Part shown: positions 55,145 to 64,000 of the stretch, piece after piece
How the letters are laid out: each line of letters begins with the position of its first letter
Numbering within the stretch: position 1 is the first letter of the stretch
Made by a program: the position numbers and the translations under genes
Assembly: GCA_018806915.1 (NCBI GenBank)
Contig: JAGKQI010000089.1
Span: forward strand, 372,001-436,000
Length of the DNA: 64,000 nucleotides
From: Phytophthora colocasiae
Taxonomy: Eukaryota; Oomycota; Peronosporomycetes; Peronosporales; Peronosporaceae
Direction of reading: 5' to 3'
Notes under the pieces: model-generated
Database searches by the model: none
Seen by the model: the letters and a program-made list of their open reading frames with translations, nothing else
Told to the model about the DNA's origin: nothing

Positions 55145-56455
55145 TTATCGGTGTTGCTGTACTGGCAACGTTTGTTTGTACTGTAGCGCAATCTCCAGCC
55201 GTCGGAGCGATTGTGTCAGTGCACAACTGCGTAAGGCGTCCTCCTTACTGCTACATGTAGTAGCTCTCACGCTTGTATGCTGTTCTTCCTCAGTGTGCGT
55301 TTCACGGCTTGTAGGTATGTCGGATTGACGATGCTCCATCATGGAAATTCGAGATATCTGCAACCCTCGGAGGACTATCGAATCGACCTGGAAACGACGG
55401 TGTGCCGGCGTTTTTCGTGGACTAACTGGGCTGACACTGAAAGAAAACTGTTGCTGTTGAGCAGGTGTGATATCAGTTTCTGAAATATCGGTGGAGCGCA
55501 GACGTTCGGACTTTCGTGCTTGCTCCCTCGCAGCTCGACTTCCTTCTCGTGATTGTCTTTTATCGAGTTGCAACATCGGTAAAACTGGAGATTCGCTGAC
55601 TGGGATATCCACCCTTACACAGGACGATGAAGTCGACACATGCCCTGTCCAGCCGCAGCGAGAGCAGGTCAGTTTACTGCGTCGCTGAGTTGCCAATGTT
55701 AGTCGGACAACGTGCTCGGGACCTTCGGCAGTAGATCGTTTCCGTTGGGCCAAAGCTGTGGCTCTCCTCAGCTCGTACCAAGATTTGCGGTGAGCGATCC
55801 ACTCGTGAATGAGCTTCCGTGTTGATGATTCCTGTGCCAATACCATGAGCAGCACCGTTGGTGGTAACGCGTAGGCTCGTGCACCGTTTACTGAAGTCAC
55901 CGCGCAGTATCTGTCAAATGACGTCTCCAGGTGTAAAGTCTCCGCCAAGCCAACAGAATCATGAGCCTGCAGAAGTTCCAGCTCCAAATCTGCTTCTGTC
56001 CGCCCATGACGGTCTTCTCGAGGAGAACCGAGTGTAAGTTGTCCAGATTTTACGATGAAGACTCGCACAGGTTGGCCAGGGGTGAAAAGGTACTCTCTTT
56101 GGGCTTTCATAACCAGAGTCATGTGTGCTGCTAGAAAGCGTCGAGACGAGTCTGTCATTGCCCGGAAGAGAAAGATGTTGCGTAGAAGCACTTCAGCTTC
56201 TGGTGCATAGGAGAACGGAAAGGTTGGTGGCAAACAAACAGTACTATCTTGATGCTGGTGTTGGAGCTGCTGAACTACAACATAAGGCAGGCACAGCACG
56301 TTGGTATGAGCCACCTCGCGGAGACCCAGAAAATTACGCTGTCGTGCACTTTCCGCCGCCACAGTAGACAGAGAATACTCAAACCCGAACGCCGCAGCAT
56401 CGAGACCGAAGGAATCGCCCGCTACAAGCTCTCGTATTACTGAGGGCACTGACAA
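55145..56455 (-). pseudogene. Cyclic-nucleotide-binding-domain protein, C-terminal part
   Basis: The frame opens with SVPSVIRELVAGDSFGLDAA, the phosphate-binding-cassette side of a CNB domain, preceded in another frame by QKDVDIVSV, so the true gene extends upstream. A second CNB-like domain follows (about residues 85-225): LLRNIFLFRAMTDSSRRFLA, REYLFTPGQPVRVFIVKSGQ, LTLGSPRED. Next come a basic helix, a Cys pair (LTCSRCGWTGHVS) and a Ser-rich tail. The missing N-terminal part is at 59104-60024, beyond the Fanzor gene. The frameshift at the start and the insertion mark it as broken. It is convergent with the RbBP5-like gene, 80 bp apart. Confidence 0.7.
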
Positions 56456-56564
56456 TGTCTACATCTTTCTGTGCCTACCGAGTGAGGAGAAAAACTCCCC
56501 CCAACTCTCTTCTAATATATGCATTTTCGCATGAGGTCTGGCTATGGTTCGCTTGTCAAGCTAC

Positions 56565-56596
56565 CTGAGGTTCCTTCAGTTGCTGAAGTACCTCAG
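56565..56596 (-). ncRNA. Perfect two-tier hairpin downstream of the Fanzor ORF, candidate guide-RNA scaffold
   Basis: 32 nt, 22 nt after the Fanzor stop on its own strand. The outer stem CTGAGGT/ACCTCAG is 7 bp and the inner stem CTTCAG/CTGAAG 6 bp, with loop CAA and a small A/GA bulge between. A smaller stem GCTTG-A-CAAGC follows. In TnpB and Fanzor systems the guide RNA scaffold comes from the end of the ORF and the DNA just after it, so the position fits. It could instead be only the transposon end or a termination hairpin. Confidence 0.5.
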
Positions 56597-56618
56597 ACCC
56601 TCTCCATCCTCCTTGTCG

Positions 56619-59030
56619 CTACCCGCCTCGCACGAACGCTGTCATCCGTCCCAGGTTCAGAAAGTACCCCTTCATCAGTTCCAGCATGTTGCGTGCGGCG
56701 TTAACGTCCCGGTTCCAGAAATTGGCCTCGCATCGACTGTTTTCACAGCGCAAGACGTTCCGGTTGCTCTTCAGGACGATCTTGAAGTCCTTGAGCTTTG
56801 GGTTCTTGAATCGCTCCATCTCCTTTTTCTCCTTGGCCTCTTTCTTCGCCTTCTTCTTCAATTCCTTTTCCGACAAATTGACTGGTTTCTTGACGACCTT
56901 CTTCTTTCCTCCGTCCTTCTCTTGCCGAACTTTCGTAAACAAAGAGGTCTGGCTGAGTTTTTTGTGACAGCAAGAACAAAGCTTGCTCGTACGGAATTCG
57001 TCCATCGGGAGCACTGTAGCCCTCTTCTTCAACGCCTTGACGAACCCCTTTACCGGTCCCGTGGCGTGACCCTTGATACCATCCCGGCGACTCCAGTCTC
57101 CGTATCCAATGCAAACCTGCGAACTCGGTTTCGGCACGATACGTTTGGCTAACGCATCCAACGCCTTCGCTTTCAATCGATCTTGAGTAAACCGCCATTT
57201 CAGAAATGGATTCTCAGCGTAAAAAGCCAGCAGGAACCGAAGATGCATCCAGAAAAACGAGAGCCCGATCACGTACTGCTCGTAACTCGCGGTCTTGAAT
57301 GACGGCATCGCATGAATGATACCTGCGTACCACGGCTCTCGTTTTTTCAAACTCTCGTTCCAGGCTCGAAAGCGGTTCATCTTCGACATGTGTCGGTACT
57401 GACCAGTACTGATTTCGATGATCTTTTGGCCACGGCGATACTGACGATTGAGACGCTTTCTCTTTCTCTTCTTGCGTTCCTTTAGCCACTTACGTCGAAC
57501 ACGCCGTCGAGGCAAGCGACCTACACTGACTGCAGTGCATAGCGTTCGCATTCCGGGATCAATGCCTATCATCACGTCTGGAGAGTAGCCAGCCGGCAGA
57601 CATTTGCGCGCTTTCTCAAACGGATCTCGACTGTCCATAAATGCTTTGTCACCTGATTCTTCAGGAAACTCGTTCACGCCTTTAGGGTGAGTGAGTAAAA
57701 TGCTGGCCCCGTAACCATTTGTAGTGACTTGGTCAGCGAAGTATCGACTAGCGTACGTCTTCTTTGCCTCGTAATCCATGGCGTCGAACTCTGCCCTCGT
57801 TATCGAGCAGTCAGGCACTCTCGTCTCGAACTGCGCCACGTTGAATATCTCTCTCAGCAGCCTGGAATGATTTTGTTGGAAAAAAAACGTAGGAACTAGT
57901 CCGCCTCGTGGCGCAAGAGGAATCGAATCCAACTTCCATCCGGTACGCTTGAAAATCCGTGCACAGATACCGTGGAGAGTAGACCCGTTGACTGTGATGT
58001 AGCTGCTCGAATATGAGTTGCCGTAGGGTAACAAGGAGTACAGCCGCGTTCCCTTTGTTTTCGGGTGCTTTTTCGCAAACGTTTCCATCCAGGTCAACAT
58101 ATCGTAGAGTTTGTGGACAAAGTGTCCCAAGTGCTTGCGAATGTTCCAATCCCACGGCACTTCGACCAACCATTCACGCAGCTCACATTCGATTGGATCT
58201 TCGGTGTCATCCCACGTATCCCAAACTTTTACCATCTTGGGATTCTTGGACTTCGAAGACTTCTTTGGACTGATTGATGTCGGCTCGACTCCTTCGGTTT
58301 TCTTTGGTTCTTTCGGCTGAGCAGGAGCCTCCTTCACTCGATAACAACTCTCGACAAGTCTTTTCGTGTCCTTCGCATCCAGCTGAAGTTCTCCTTTCTT
58401 AGCGTACCGGAAACGGATGTATTGGTACAGCCGTCGACGGAAATGAAGAGCGATCATGTTGTGGGAGTTCTCCATTAGCAGTCTTGCAACCTCTCCACGA
58501 ATCTCAGAGCTGAACTCTAGTGATGGCGGTTCATATGCTGGATTACTTGCACGCTTCTCCCAAAACAAACAAAATGTCTTGATCAGTTCTTCATCCTTCG
58601 GCTGCGCCTTTGCTTTCTTTCGTTGAGTATCGTCATGACTGTTTTCTTCTTCCCCGTTCTTCCTAGTATCATGTACCGATTGCGTAGCCTTGGTTTTCTG
58701 TCGCTTCCGCGGTGTAGTTGTTTGCTTTGATTCTTGCATCTTACGATTTTCGTCTTCGGCTTCCTTCATTACGCCCGCGCAGCATCGATTGAAGAATGTC
58801 TGGTCAAAACTAGGCAGTGGTAGATTCTCTTTCAGACAACGCAGCACGTGGACGTTCGCGAGATGCCAGGCTTCCAGCTGACACTGTTTGAGCTCTTTCG
58901 CCGAGCGCTCAATTTCGTCTACAATCTGCTCATGTTTGCAGATGCGAGACAGCTTGCAGATCACGCTTCGCTGGACCCGATTCTTGAGGAACGCCTTCTC
59001 CTCGTCAGTCTTCTTGCGCTTGGGAGCCAT
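56619..59030 (-). CDS. Fanzor (eukaryotic TnpB-like) RNA-guided nuclease
   Basis: 803 residues, one uninterrupted exon. The N-terminal half is Lys/Glu-rich with helical DNA/RNA-binding character. RuvC-I: SPDVMIGIDPGMRTLCTAVS (Asp near residue 491). An Arg/Lys-rich bridge follows (RRKWLKERKKRKRKRLNRQY). The place of the usual RuvC-II Glu reads QVCIGYGDWSRRDGIKG without it, while a Glu lies in VLPMDEFRTSKLCSCCHKKL (near residue 678), the rearranged active site known in eukaryotic Fanzors. The zinc ribbon pairs CSCC with NVLRCENSRCEANF. RuvC-III: WNRDVNAARNMLELM (Asp near residue 775). All catalytic residues and zinc ligands are present, so the nuclease may be active. It lies between two halves of a CNB gene on the same strand. 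Confidence 0.9.
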   Translation of the reverse strand: MAPKRKKTDEEKAFLKNRVQRSVICKLSRICKHEQIVDEIERSAKELKQCQLEAWHLANVHVLRCLKENLPLPSFDQTFFNRCCAGVMKEAEDENRKMQESKQTTTPRKRQKTKATQSVHDTRKNGEEENSHDDTQRKKAKAQPKDEELIKTFCLFWEKRASNPAYEPPSLEFSSEIRGEVARLLMENSHNMIALHFRRRLYQYIRFRYAKKGELQLDAKDTKRLVESCYRVKEAPAQPKEPKKTEGVEPTSISPKKSSKSKNPKMVKVWDTWDDTEDPIECELREWLVEVPWDWNIRKHLGHFVHKLYDMLTWMETFAKKHPKTKGTRLYSLLPYGNSYSSSYITVNGSTLHGICARIFKRTGWKLDSIPLAPRGGLVPTFFFQQNHSRLLREIFNVAQFETRVPDCSITRAEFDAMDYEAKKTYASRYFADQVTTNGYGASILLTHPKGVNEFPEESGDKAFMDSRDPFEKARKCLPAGYSPDVMIGIDPGMRTLCTAVSVGRLPRRRVRRKWLKERKKRKRKRLNRQYRRGQKIIEISTGQYRHMSKMNRFRAWNESLKKREPWYAGIIHAMPSFKTASYEQYVIGLSFFWMHLRFLLAFYAENPFLKWRFTQDRLKAKALDALAKRIVPKPSSQVCIGYGDWSRRDGIKGHATGPVKGFVKALKKRATVLPMDEFRTSKLCSCCHKKLSQTSLFTKVRQEKDGGKKKVVKKPVNLSEKELKKKAKKEAKEKKEMERFKNPKLKDFKIVLKSNRNVLRCENSRCEANFWNRDVNAARNMLELMKGYFLNLGRMTAFVRGG

Positions 59031-59103
59031 CCGGCAAAAGTTGGAATGAAGAGGATTTCTCTAACTGCTCACAAAAATCACTCGCACCCATACATCTTTT
59101 CCA

Positions 59104-60024
59104 TTAAAGTTTTGTATGATAAAGTGCAACATTCAGCCATATTCTGTCAGCGACGCTCGAACTCTCAGTCCAAAAGCCTCTCGCAGCTGCTACGTCCACA
59201 TCGGCTTCCTTCAACTTCAACCAGCTCTCGTAATTTGATGACAGGATGCTCGATGAATCCATGCACTCCTGTGGAGATCCTGGTCGTGGTTGATGGAGTT
59301 GAGTGTGTCTTGCTATCTGGTAGAAGAAGAGGTCGGAACGAGAGCCGACAGTGGCCATTAAGCAGGAAGTACATCGGGTGATACCCTCGGTCGCGATCGT
59401 CTCTCCTGGCGTCGCTGAAATCACTGTCGCGTATTGGAGAATGAGCCCCCACGCTTCTTCGCAGTCTGCAGATTTCTCTTCAACTTTACTGCTGTCAAGT
59501 GCGTCTTTGATGTCACCAAGGTCGATACAAGCTTGTTCCTGGACAATGGCATCTGACGAAATATCTTCCTTGTGCTCTGCACCGATCATACGCAAAGCTC
59601 GGAACGTGTGTAAGAGCTGCGGGAAATGGCGCGACTGCCATTGTCGGAATTCCGCGACAGCTTTTGGGTCTTTTCTTCTTTCACGACTATCGTCTGGGTC
59701 TTGCTGCAGAAGGTTGAAACTTTCCGAGTCGCTGAAAGGGTCAAATGCTATGGACTCGAGTACTGCGCGGCCTCCATGTGGAGTAGCAACTCTAGCAATT
59801 GATCCCTGTGGTCTAACTGGCGGGACCGCATGGATCGTTTCTCGATTGGTACTGATCAGCGAAGTGGAAGCAGCTCGCGAACGCGGTTGAATCACGGGCG
59901 TTAACTCATGTGTTCTCAAACGATACCTACCCGAAGGCACTATCGGTGCCGTATCACCTCGGACATCTTCCATACCGTCAAGAAGAATACACTTTAAGCT
60001 AAATCCAGCAATGAGTTGTTTCAT
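59104..60024 (-). pseudogene. Cyclic-nucleotide-binding-domain protein, N-terminal part
   Basis: MKQLIAGFSLKCILLDGMED starts the frame (an alternative Met is 16 residues on). The region FRALRMIGAEHKEDISSDAI and EEAWGLILQYATVISATPGE leads into the first CNB domain: GETIATEG, then, after a frameshift near 59390, YHPMYFLLNGHCRLSFRP in the other frame (the usual YFLLxG beta strand). That frame continues with TGVHGFIEHPVIKLRELVEV and stops at 59165. The rest of the domain resumes at about 56470, after the Fanzor gene. Confidence 0.65.
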
Positions 60025-60201
60025 GTTTACAGACTCGAAAGCCTAAATACAGATAGAGATTGCTAACAAGTCGATGCTTTCGAGAAAATCATATTTTATT
60101 CGAGTGGGTTATGGCTGTAAGACCTCGTCCACCCGGCACTTCTTAACTAAAGTGTCTCTCATGCAGCTAGTAGATGCGGACTTGGAGCGTAAGTACTGTA
60201 G

Positions 60202-60379
60202 TTACTTCTTGCCTCCTTTCTTGCCGCCCTTCTTGCCACCCTTCTCCTCCTTAGGAGCTGTACAAAAAGTATCAGAGATCTGCATACTCACATTTATCAG
60301 CAAACAACGATAACTCACCGTCCTTGGCGGCGGTCTTCTCCTCCTTCTTATCCTTGTCCTTGCCCTTGCCCTTGCCCAT
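60202..60379 (-). CDS. Tiny Lys/Gly-rich protein, two exons
   Basis: Exon 1 is 60379-60319 and exon 2 is 60257-60202, joined by a 61-bp intron (GTGAGTTATC ... TTTTGTACAG). The product has 38 residues: MGKGKGKDKDKKEEKTAAKD, then APKEEKGGKKGGKKGGKK. It is highly basic with a repeated GGKK end. It resembles the tails of ribosomal proteins such as eS25 or nucleic-acid-binding tails, but no folded domain is possible. Because both splice sites are good and the frame is kept, I think it is real. It lies between the CNB gene and the VPS35L-like gene on the same strand. Confidence 0.5.
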
Positions 60380-60725
60380 AATTGACGAGTTTTTGAAGCT
60401 TCTTGGAGATGAACTTGAGCTCGAGGCCGGAAATTCGGGAATGAGCACTAGCAACAGCCAGCAGTAAGAGAAAGCGGCGGTTGCTGACCGCTTCCATTTT
60501 ATAAGAGCCGTCCGTTATCAGTTTTTGGGGTAACGGTCCAATTTCGAAACGGTCGAAATCACTTGATTTTTGTATGGTCCTTTTCGATCTTGAAGCGTTC
60601 GCCAGTTGAAGTGACTCATTTTGTGCCGTAAACTGACCAATCACAATCGTAGTCGGTGGTGCTAGCCATCTTGCACCATCCAAAGGTAACCGCTATACTA
60701 CTTGTGCACTCCAAGCTTGCTGCCA

Positions 60726-63700
60726 CTAGAGCTGAAGGTTGTTGAGTGCCTCTCCAAGAGCTTGAACAGCCTCTTGGCTGCTCGAGTTTAGGCGAAGACC
60801 AACAGGACGCTTCGGCATTCCCTTCATGAACTCAGCGACATATGTGCGCGTGCTGTCAAAGTAGCGGCAGGTCCAAGTGGCCATTTGCATCTGACTCGTC
60901 GACATTTCCCTCGGTTTCGTCTGCTTCAACGCCTCCGCTTTCTTGTGACTGTACACCATACACTTGCGGATCAACGCGACTCCAGTCCGAGGCTTTTTAT
61001 GACGTCGACTGACTATAGATTCCTCTGTCAAACCAGTTAACACTCCTGGTCCAGAGTCATCGTACTCGAGCAAAGGAGCCACCAGGTTGACAAAGTCCAG
61101 CATCAGCTCCGTCTGAGCTGCCACGACTCCCTCAGTAGCGTTTCCATCAATTTCCTCACTTAAAGCCTTGATCTCTCCAGCTAATTCCTCCACTGTGGAG
61201 CTGAAACGCGTCTGCACTTCATTGGAGAATGCGTCGTCACCGCCGTAAAGTACGTCATTTGAGTCCACTCCATTCAGACGACCAGGAAGCGACCTCTGTC
61301 CCCACAAGCCATACAACTGGACCAGCATCAGCAGTACACGCACTTTGGCAACTCCAGCTTCGAGGCGAAGTGAGATTGAGGACGAGCTCTGTGGTATCCA
61401 CACCATCCGCTCCAGTACAGCCTTGCGTAGTGCAGTCACAAAGTAGAATGCGTCATCGTCGTTAAGTGAGGGAGCGTACACCAACACGCTCATCATATGA
61501 GCGATTACTTGAACGATCTGGTCGGTTGCAGAACTAGAACTAGTGATACCCACAGCTCCAAACAGTCCGACAGTAGCACGGTTTCCACTGTGATAAGCTG
61601 AACGTTCACTTCGACTAGCAGGTTGAATCGCGGTTGGATCGAGATCTGCAAGTAAAACGACAGCAGCTTTCACCAGTGCATCCATCTGCGGGATACAGTT
61701 CGTCACCAGAGCTACGTTCGCCGCGGACACCAGGAGCTGCAGCTTTTCCAGTGTAGCTTCAATCGACGGAATTGTAATGTGTGCGAACGCCAAGCACGAC
61801 TGAATGAAGTTGCGTCGAGCATGAACACGTTTCTTGCCTCCGATCACCGACGCGGCACTGCTAATACGTTTGTGAACGTGCATTGCTAGTCGCAGCACCA
61901 TCGTAGACAGCAGAACTTGGATCGGCTCCAGTTTGTAAAACGCGCGACGGCATTCCGTGTACAGCATCAACAGCGCCTCCTGTTCTTCATCTTGCGCACG
62001 TTCAGATCCAGTGTCATTGACGTATCCGAGACGTGTGATAAATGCTGATATATCCCGGTTGGCTTCAGCACGCTCAGATGCAGTACTGAGAGAGTCGAGA
62101 GCATCATGTACGCGACAGCAAACAACCAGAAGGGTGTGAGCCACTGCAGCTTCTGGGCCAATGACATGAAGTCGCAAGGAGCCAGACCGGTTGGATGACT
62201 TTTTCATACTCCCGCTAACGAACGCCCGCAACACTTTCTTCGCAACATCTACGCTCGACTCCCGCTTAAACATACCCATTAGCGCCAGGAACGCATTAGA
62301 CGGGATGAGCTTCGACAGGAACTCGTAGTGCTGTTTGGCACCGAAAACCACGTTTTCAATGAGCGCACCAAGCAAATTGTACGTCTTTGCAGTAAGTTCG
62401 TCGGGTGTTGCAGCATTCAGATGACGAACTATATCCTTCAGTAGAATGAGAGCTTCTCGATGCTGTCAAAAGCAACAAAAAAATCACCTCGTTAGCATCA
62501 ATACTGTCAGCGTGAATCGATACAAGGCCTACCGAAAAATGAGCGACAATGAGCTTCATGTAAGCTGCTGAGCATTCCATGTACTGCGTGATATCTTCTT
62601 GAGACGTAATGGACGACCAGGAATTATTCAAGAACTGCAATTTGCCGCCTGGTTCGTTTTCCGCAATCATCGGCGCGTTGCTCAGCTGAACCGCTACGAG
62701 ACTGTACAGGTGACACTTGGAAACCAAAGAAGGTGACGCGGTGCGGATCAATTCCAACATCTCACTAGGTGTCGACGCGTAAAATGGACCAAAACACTCA
62801 CATAAATGTTTGAGAACCATGGAGCTGTTGGAATATTCTTGATAATGCGCCACCAGAGTGTCGAAAGTGACTTGGGAGGCCCCAGGGGCAGCACATTTAA
62901 CGAGCCACTCGACGGCCGGTGAATGCAGCGCCAGATACTCATCATAATCCATTTTGTGAGTCAGTAACCATTGCTCCAATTTGTTTTGTCGGAACCAGTT
63001 GAACGCGTAAAAGTAGTCAAACAAACTGCTGCTTACGACGACCGTCTGCTCTGCCGGAGAGGTGGCACCAAGAAGCTCGGAGCTGGTTAGCGCCAAGTAC
63101 AATCGCGCGTACAACGCAACCATCGGCTCCCCGACACCTCTACAATGGCCACAACGCAATGTTAGAAGCACATTTTCGATAACAATCAATACAAAAACCC
63201 CGTACTTGATCATGTTTGACAGTCGTGCTACGATCTGCGGATATTCGCCATCGCAAAGAAATCGATAGCATCCAAACAACGCTATCTCGATATAGCTGGG
63301 GTAAACAACACACACAATTGTTAGTTAAACCAAATGGGGCACCAATTTTACTACCAAGCACGAACATTCGGGGAAGAAGTTCGCGGATACAAGCTGTCTT
63401 GTAAAACCAATTGCGACACGTTTCGGTGGCTTGGATATTGATGTCGGAGCTCATGAAATTTTCACCAAGTGGTTCAGGAAGAGGCTGGTTGTTCTCATCT
63501 TCCGATGCTCTTGTGTGAATACGTTCAAATACGAGTCTTCCAAAGACATCCAGCACTTCACTCACCAGCACAAACACGCAAGGGTACAATTGTGGTGAAG
63601 TATCCGTGTCTGCGAGTAACTTCACGCACTTAATCGCAATACGGAGCGCCTCTACCTTATGGTTTTGTTCCCAATTCGAGATCAGCCGCTTCTCCATCTC

Positions 63701-64000
63701 CTTCACTTTGGCCACATACTGACTTTGGGAGATCTCAATAGTCTGCTCGTCTTGTGTAGATGACAAACTGTTATTATCCTGGTCTCTTTCCAATTGTTCC
63801 AGTCGAGCACGCGTCTTCTTAACGACTGACGCCTCAGCAGAATCTTCCGCCTTTTGGTATTCACTCTTAGAGACAAACGATATCTCGTTCTCGAGGTCAT
63901 TCACTTCAAGCATGCTCGCTTTGATCTTGAACGTGTGGTCTGCATACTTCGCCAATAGTCGATCTGTGTGTTGCTTCCACTTAAAGTTCACTGTATTGGG
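60726..64000 (-). CDS. VPS35L-like endosomal sorting subunit, 5' end outside the window
   Basis: VPS35L (C16orf62 in people) is the alpha-solenoid core of retriever in the Commander complex, which recycles cargo from endosomes. Exons: beyond 64000-63366, 63295-63206, 63139-62533 and 62462-60726, with GT-AG introns of 66-71 bp and a kept frame (RELLPR|IYIEIALFGCYRFL; LSNMIK|GVGEPMVALYARLYL; AYMKLIVAHFS|HREALILLKDIVRHL). Conserved points are CRNWFYKTACIRELLPR, the MIKGVGEP turn, KLIPSNAFLALMGMFKRESS, CRRAFYKLEPIQVLLSTMVL, SCLAFAHITIPSIEATLEKL and NGVDSNDVLYGGDDAF. Its all-helical repeats match the family. No Met lies at the visible start, so the gene runs off the window. Expected near full length apart from the N-terminal piece. 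Confidence 0.85.

Noticed and set aside
56125..56443. Plus-strand ORFs opposite the cyclic-nucleotide-binding gene
   Set aside because: No family signature; antisense shadows of a recognisable domain.

Overview
The window looks like a transposon-rich stretch of an oomycete nuclear genome, most likely Phytophthora or a close relative. The evidence is the mix of families: a fragment resembling the M96 mating-specific protein family, a GH72 glucanosyltransferase with short GT-AG introns, Ty3/Gypsy elements with a degenerate plus an archaeal-type RNase H, Cryptons, PIF/Harbinger, hAT and Tc1/IS630-like elements, and a Fanzor gene. The host genes (RbBP5-like, VPS35L-like) are eukaryotic single-copy types with short introns or none. 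No species is claimed.

Layout. 1-11 kb: mostly minus-strand genes and gene wrecks: a chromo-like/protease-like protein, an MFS-like remnant, a five-exon GH72 gene without its N-terminus, an M96 fragment, a BED-finger remnant, a SET-domain wreck and an ABCB transporter tail. 11.475-18.670 kb: a complete Ty3/Gypsy element (462-bp LTRs, 5-bp duplication GGGGA) with pol on the minus strand, its gag block inverted, and a long antisense ORF starting 93 bp inside the 3' LTR. 18.7-26.8 kb: decayed DNA transposons, an LTR fragment and a J-domain-like wreck. 26.798-40.836 kb: a second, unrelated and younger Ty3/Gypsy element (LTRs of 1373 and 1442 bp, 4-bp duplication CTTC) with gag, pol, a second (archaeal-type) RNase H, integrase and chromodomain on the plus strand, and again a very long antisense coiled-coil ORF starting about 100 bp inside the 3' LTR. 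41.774-44.496 kb: a complete two-gene PIF/Harbinger element with terminal inverted repeats. 44.7-51.9 kb: a Tc1-like transposase, two Crypton recombinases (one nearly intact), an odd tRNA-like structure and a hAT transposase. 52.058-52.874 kb: a MITE just upstream of an RbBP5/Swd1-like COMPASS gene (52.962-55.064). 55.1-60.0 kb: a cyclic-nucleotide-binding-domain gene split by a Fanzor gene. 60.2-64 kb: a tiny Lys/Gly-rich protein gene and a VPS35L-like (Commander/retriever) gene that runs off the right edge.

Most notable points: (1) both Gypsy elements, though unrelated in sequence, carry an antisense coiled-coil ORF in the same place; (2) the first element is saturated from end to end with perfect short inverted repeats; (3) the second is saturated with GATC; (4) a Fanzor nuclease with a relocated RuvC-II glutamate has a perfect two-tier hairpin just downstream, a candidate guide-RNA scaffold, and sits inside a broken host gene; (5) a 64-nt tRNA-like fold has a GNRA-capped stem in place of the anticodon arm.
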